This document shows positions 34,106 through 34,406 of a DNA stretch of 34,406 nucleotides, one piece after another. Origin of the DNA: a virus; the IMG/VR virus record IMGVR_UViG_3300035034_003525, positions 1-34,406 of that record. One strand, 5' to 3'. Both the position numbers and the translations under genes were made by a program. Under the pieces are notes generated by a model that did not search any database, was not told the origin of the DNA, and saw only the letters and a list, made by a program, of their open reading frames with translations. Numbering within the stretch: position 1 is the stretch's first letter; each line of letters opens with the position of its first letter.

Positions 34106-34230
34106 CACACTCATCAGCTTTGCTGTGGGTGTGAGGAAAGTAGCTACCCCTTTGTTAAAATTAATTATTTCCTTCAAATAATGTTCTAAGTTCTAAAACC
34201 TAACCTATCGCTTTTGCGTAGGTGGGTAGT
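34106..34230 (+). mobile_element. MITE/PATE-like relic with IS200/IS605-type ends
   Basis: The left hairpin (34106-34133) has arms CACACTCATCAGC and GCTGTGGGTGTG with one unpaired T. The right hairpin (34203-34223) has arms ACCTATCGC and GCGTAGGT around TTTT, again with one unpaired T, and is followed by GGGTAGTT. The same bulged-T design and the same GGGTAGTT trailer occur at the ends of the tnpB element at 30-31.3 kb. Only about 70 bases separate the hairpins and no gene lies between them. CTACCC (34144-34149) can also pair with GGGTAG (34224-34229). It looks like a non-autonomous or decayed relative. Confidence 0.55.
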
Positions 34231-34406
34231 TTATGTTTTTTTCCATTTGAATAATCCTTTTGGTTTTTTTCCTGAATATTCAAAGTGTTTGGTTGCGCAG
34301 CGTATGCATAGTTGTTTGGTGATTGATATCCGAATTTTTTTTACATTGTAAAATATAGATCGGTATCCACATTTTTTGCAATTGTATGCTACAAAATAGC
34401 CTTTAA
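34231..34406 (-). CDS. Zinc-ribbon-like small protein, 5' end outside the window (58 codons seen)
   Basis: The minus-strand frame is open to the right edge and ends with TAA at 34233-34231. The visible C-terminus contains two Cys pairs, NCKKCGY and LCIRCAT, about 20 residues apart, giving a likely zinc-binding CxxC...CxxC ribbon. A basic tail follows (SGKKPKGLFKWKKT). Such small zinc-ribbon proteins occur in phages as transcription or recombination accessories. The stop codon lies at the right end of the MITE-like element, so the insertion may have set the present 3' end. The function is not determined. Confidence 0.6.
   Translation of the reverse strand, partial: KGYFVAYNCKKCGYRSIFYNVKKIRISITKQLCIRCATKHFEYSGKKPKGLFKWKKT

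Overview
The window looks like part of a tailed phage (or prophage-like) genome with a Bacteroidetes host, most likely crAss-like (Crassvirales). Four observations support this. The DNA is AT-rich. There is a very large virion-type protein carrying the DYDID catalytic loop typical of crAss-like RNA polymerases. At least one clean Bacteroidetes-type promoter (TTTG-N19-TACTTTTG) is present. A Bacteroidetes-style signal peptide ending FSQ is encoded at the right edge. Family calls come from motifs read by eye; no database search was run.

Left block (1-23.7 kb, + strand): a tightly packed late operon. It holds a 290-aa unknown protein and a single uninterrupted 6605-codon ORF. That ORF joins a hydrophobic segment, coiled coils, an SF1 helicase, a zincin, a double-psi-beta-barrel RNA polymerase core, a second zincin and a hydrophobic C-terminus. 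Two small unknown proteins follow, then a fiber- or appendage-like protein. I infer that the giant protein is packaged and injected, and transcribes early genes. A bidirectional hairpin terminator closes the block.

Middle block (23.7-31.6 kb, - strand): accessory and early genes. One operon is KilA-N/antirepressor, an unknown protein, a GH16 glycoside hydrolase and an HNH protein, preceded by a possibly structured leader RNA. A second group is a small membrane protein, an unknown protein, a PD-(D/E)XK nuclease, a DnaA-domain-IV-like protein and a DPPY methyltransferase. Between and beside them lie a phage gene interrupted by an in-frame TGA, a truncated second copy of its 3' end, an attC-like long palindrome, and an IS605-type TnpB element without a transposase.

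Right block (31.6-34.4 kb, - strand): an SF2 helicase with an upstream partner of unknown function, a secreted or fused protein, and a zinc-ribbon-like protein cut by the window edge. A ~130-bp element at 34.1 kb shows the same bulged-T hairpin ends as the TnpB element, so it may be a non-autonomous relative.

TGA serves as a normal stop in several genes here (KilA-N, HNH, DnaA-like, the 170-aa protein), so I see no sign of genetic-code reassignment.
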